Program-made: the position numbers and the translations under genes
Notes under the pieces: generated by a model
Databases searched by the model: none
What the model was told of the DNA's origin: nothing
Seen by the model: only the letters and a program-made list of their open reading frames with translations
Shown: positions 61,948 to 64,000 of the stretch, in pieces
Numbering within the stretch: position 1 is the stretch's first letter
Layout of the letters: every line of letters starts with the position of its first letter
Source: Proteobacteria bacterium 005FR1
GTDB lineage: Bacteria; Pseudomonadota; Gammaproteobacteria; Pseudomonadales; Cellvibrionaceae
Assembly: GCA_026192395.1 (NCBI GenBank)
Contig: WACF01000001.1
Location: 3,408,309 to 3,472,308, forward strand
Direction: 5' to 3'
Length of the DNA stretch: 64,000 nt

Positions 61948-63591
61948 ATGCCGAACCTGCGAATCGTTCTAGCCCAGATCAATCCCCTGGTTGGAGATCT
62001 CCCTGGCAATACTCAACTGATCATCGATTCCGTACGCAAGGCGGAGCAGGAGTTGAGCGCTGATCTCGTCATATTTCCCGAGCTGGCCTTGATGGGCTAT
62101 CCCCCGGAGGACCTGCTGTTCCGCACGAGTGTAGCCGGGCGGGTAAGCCGCGGCCTGGAGGCGCTGCTGAGCGCCGGCTTCAAGGCTACGGTTATGGTCG
62201 GCTACCCGAAAATGATTCAGGACCGGAATGGCGTGACCCGGGTTTTCAACACGGCAGGGGTCATCAGCGGCGGGCAGTTGGTGCGGGAATATCACAAGCA
62301 GGTGCTGCCAAACTATCAGGTGTTCGACGAAAAACGCTACTTCACGGCCGGTGACGAGCCCTGCGTGGTCGAGGTCGGTGGTATCAGGATGGCAGTCCTG
62401 GTGTGTGAAGATATCTGGGAATCGGGTCCCATCGCCAGCGCACGGGATCTGGGCGCGGAATTGACGCTGGTATTGAACGCATCCCCGTTCCACGCGGGAA
62501 AGCAGGCAGAGAGACTTGCGGTGCTGCAACAGCGCGTGGAGGAGTCCGGGATGGGCATCGTGTATCTGAACCAGGCAGGTGGCCAGGACGAACTGGTGTT
62601 CGACGGCGCCTCCCTGGCCATCGACCAAAGTGGCCGTGTTCAATTCCAGGCACCGGCATTTCAGGAGGGGCTGTTCGCGATCGACCTGGAGCGCAGCGAT
62701 ATCGGGCTGCGTCTGAGCTCGGACACGCGCGAGACTCCGCCCAACGAGTTGGCCGCCATCTACCAGGCACTGGTGACCGGCGTTCGCGATTACGTGAACA
62801 AGAATGGCTTCAAAGGCGTGGTGCTGGGCCTTTCCGGCGGTATCGATTCGGCGCTAACGCTGGCGATTGCGGCCGACGCGCTGGGCCGGGAGCGGGTGGA
62901 AGCGGTCATGATGCCTTTTCGCTACACCTCAGAGATGAGTCAGAACGATGCGGCGGAGCAAGCCCGCCTGATGGATGTGAAATATCATTCCATCGGCATC
63001 GAGCCCATCTATGAGGCGGTCATGGAGGCGCTGGCAGAGCAGTTCCGTGGCTTGCCGGTGGATAAAACCGAAGAGAACATTCAGGCCCGCTGCCGTGGCA
63101 ACCTGCTGATGGCGATTTCGAACAAGAAGGGTTACCTGGTTCTGACTACCGGCAACAAGAGTGAAATGGCGGTGGGCTATGCCACGCTCTATGGCGACAT
63201 GGCCGGTGGATTCGATGTGCTTAAAGACGTGTCGAAAATGCGCGTATTCGCGCTGGCAAAATACCGTAACAGCCTCGGCCAGGTGATTCCCGACAATGTG
63301 ATTACCCGGCCGCCCTCAGCGGAGCTGGCACCGGATCAGAAGGACGAAGACAGTCTGCCGCCCTACGCGGTGATGGACGAGATTCTTGCTCTCTATATCG
63401 AACAGGATGCAAGCGCCGAGCAGATCATTGCTGAAGGCTTCTCCCGCCAGGATGTCGAGCATGTGCTGCGGCTGGTGGACATCAACGAGTACAAGCGTCG
63501 TCAGGCAGCGATCGGACCGCGGATAACCAAGCGGGGCTTTGGTCGGGATCGACGTTACCCGATCACCTCGGGCTGGAAGATTGGGGACTGA
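61948..63591 (+). CDS. nadE: glutamine-dependent NAD+ synthetase
   Basis: The 547-residue protein joins an N-terminal nitrilase-type glutaminase to a C-terminal synthetase. The glutaminase triad is in FPELALMGYPPEDLL (Glu), EYHKQVLPNYQVFDEKRYF (Lys) and LVCEDIWESG (Cys). The synthetase shows the ATP-binding LGLSGGIDSALTLAIAADAL and TTGNKSEMAVGYATLYGDMA. It makes NAD+ from nicotinate adenine dinucleotide using glutamine ammonia. The start MPNLRIVLAQINPLVGD is ATG 61948; a longer frame upstream looks non-coding. Confidence 0.96.
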   Translation: MPNLRIVLAQINPLVGDLPGNTQLIIDSVRKAEQELSADLVIFPELALMGYPPEDLLFRTSVAGRVSRGLEALLSAGFKATVMVGYPKMIQDRNGVTRVFNTAGVISGGQLVREYHKQVLPNYQVFDEKRYFTAGDEPCVVEVGGIRMAVLVCEDIWESGPIASARDLGAELTLVLNASPFHAGKQAERLAVLQQRVEESGMGIVYLNQAGGQDELVFDGASLAIDQSGRVQFQAPAFQEGLFAIDLERSDIGLRLSSDTRETPPNELAAIYQALVTGVRDYVNKNGFKGVVLGLSGGIDSALTLAIAADALGRERVEAVMMPFRYTSEMSQNDAAEQARLMDVKYHSIGIEPIYEAVMEALAEQFRGLPVDKTEENIQARCRGNLLMAISNKKGYLVLTTGNKSEMAVGYATLYGDMAGGFDVLKDVSKMRVFALAKYRNSLGQVIPDNVITRPPSAELAPDQKDEDSLPPYAVMDEILALYIEQDASAEQIIAEGFSRQDVEHVLRLVDINEYKRRQAAIGPRITKRGFGRDRRYPITSGWKIGD

Positions 63592-63607
63592 CGGAGAGGC
63601 GGGAGAT

Positions 63608-63634
63608 CTCCACGCTGGGCAATCCAGCGTGGAG
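63608..63634. terminator. 11-bp hairpin between convergent nadE and bamD
   Basis: CTCCACGCTGG (63608-63618) pairs perfectly with CCAGCGTGGAG (63624-63634) around a 5-base loop. It lies between the two converging gene ends. No T-run follows on either strand. Confidence 0.6.
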
Positions 63635-63644
63635 AGGTATCGAA

Positions 63645-64000
63645 CTAGCGACCTTGGAACTGCGGGTCATAAATCTCGCGGGAATCGAAGCCGGGCGGCT
63701 CACGTTTGTCGAACAGGCCCAGAGTCAGCTTGCTCATCAGCGAGCGTTCGTCTTCCGCAGTACTGAACTGGAAGTCGAACTCGCCGTTGTCATTCAGCGC
63801 TGGATGCTCGGGGTAGTTGCTCTTGAGCACAGCCAGGGTGTTATCCTGCAGCTCGCTCAAACCCAGCAGTTTATAGCCCTGTACCATCACCGCCAGCGCA
63901 TCCGGCACAGCCGGGGTCTGCTGGAAGTTCTCCACCACGTAGCGACCGCGGTTGACCGCCGCCACATAGGCGCCGCGCTTGAAATAATAGTTCGCCACAT
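63645..64000 (-). CDS. bamD: outer-membrane assembly lipoprotein BamD, C-terminal part (cut by window edge)
   Basis: The last 118 or so residues are present and the frame runs off the right edge, so the signal and lipobox are not seen. [40 protein letters not shown] and [20 protein letters not shown] are the last TPR units of BamD (ComL). BamD is an essential part of the machine that inserts outer-membrane beta-barrels. The neighbour order pilR-pilS-bamD matches Pseudomonas, apart from the inserted nadE. Confidence 0.92.
   Translation of the reverse strand, partial: VANYYFKRGAYVAAVNRGRYVVENFQQTPAVPDALAVMVQGYKLLGLSELQDNTLAVLKSNYPEHPALNDNGEFDFQFSTAEDERSLMSKLTLGLFDKREPPGFDSREIYDPQFQGR

Overview
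The window is a chromosomal segment of a Gram-negative gammaproteobacterium, probably a free-living marine or environmental relative of the Halieaceae/Cellvibrionales or Pseudomonas type. The main reason is the right-hand third: murJ, ribF, ileS, lspA, fkpB, ispH, then a minor-pilin operon (fimU-like, pilV, pilW, pilX, pilY1, pilE), fimT, pilR, pilS and bamD. This is essentially the gene order of the Pseudomonas aeruginosa type IV pilus locus, here with nadE between pilS and bamD. No rRNA, tRNA, CRISPR array, insertion sequence or prophage was recognised. Taxonomy is inferred from gene content and order only.

Left part (1-12.9 kb). The end of an ABC export operon (ATPase, a 50-residue one-helix membrane protein, permease, small orphan) is followed by an Smr-domain protein. 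Next comes the most interesting unit of the window, a tight four-gene operon at 3038-9598. It encodes a receiver protein with a decayed kinase domain, a receiver-histidine kinase, a methyltransferase with a PilZ-like front domain, and a six-helix membrane sensor carrying two kinase modules around a receiver. The parts match those of the phcBSRQ quorum-sensing operon of Ralstonia solanacearum, where PhcB methylates a 3-hydroxy fatty acid to make a diffusible signal. I read this as a Phc-like cell-cell signalling system in a new setting. A rhodanese/FtrA-type regulator pair (divergent) and an exported TPR protein follow.

Middle-left part (13-22 kb, minus strand). The SOS mutagenesis genes imuA and imuB lie apart from dnaE2, with a TrkA-C membrane protein and a Baeyer-Villiger monooxygenase between them. 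imuA and dnaE2 each have their own LexA-type operator. Dps follows, with a Fur-box-like site between it and a divergent DUF2061 protein.

Middle part (22.5-43.2 kb). This holds ordinary chromosomal genes: yciH, a PAS-GGDEF-EAL protein, the BepA-like protease, tusA, an AI-2E family transporter, a large pitrilysin-type protease, aceE-aceF, and a minus-strand cluster (exported methyltransferase, miaE-like, frameshifted glycosyltransferase, lipoprotein, flavodoxin-like reductase). A two-subunit molybdenum hydroxylase of the isoquinoline oxidoreductase type ends it.

The gaps at about 19.1, 21.6 and 43.4 kb share small repeats: palindromes around the core GCCGGAATGACG and tandem heptamers of the family CTGGNGA. 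The largest array, 16 units in two homogeneous blocks, sits directly upstream of murJ.
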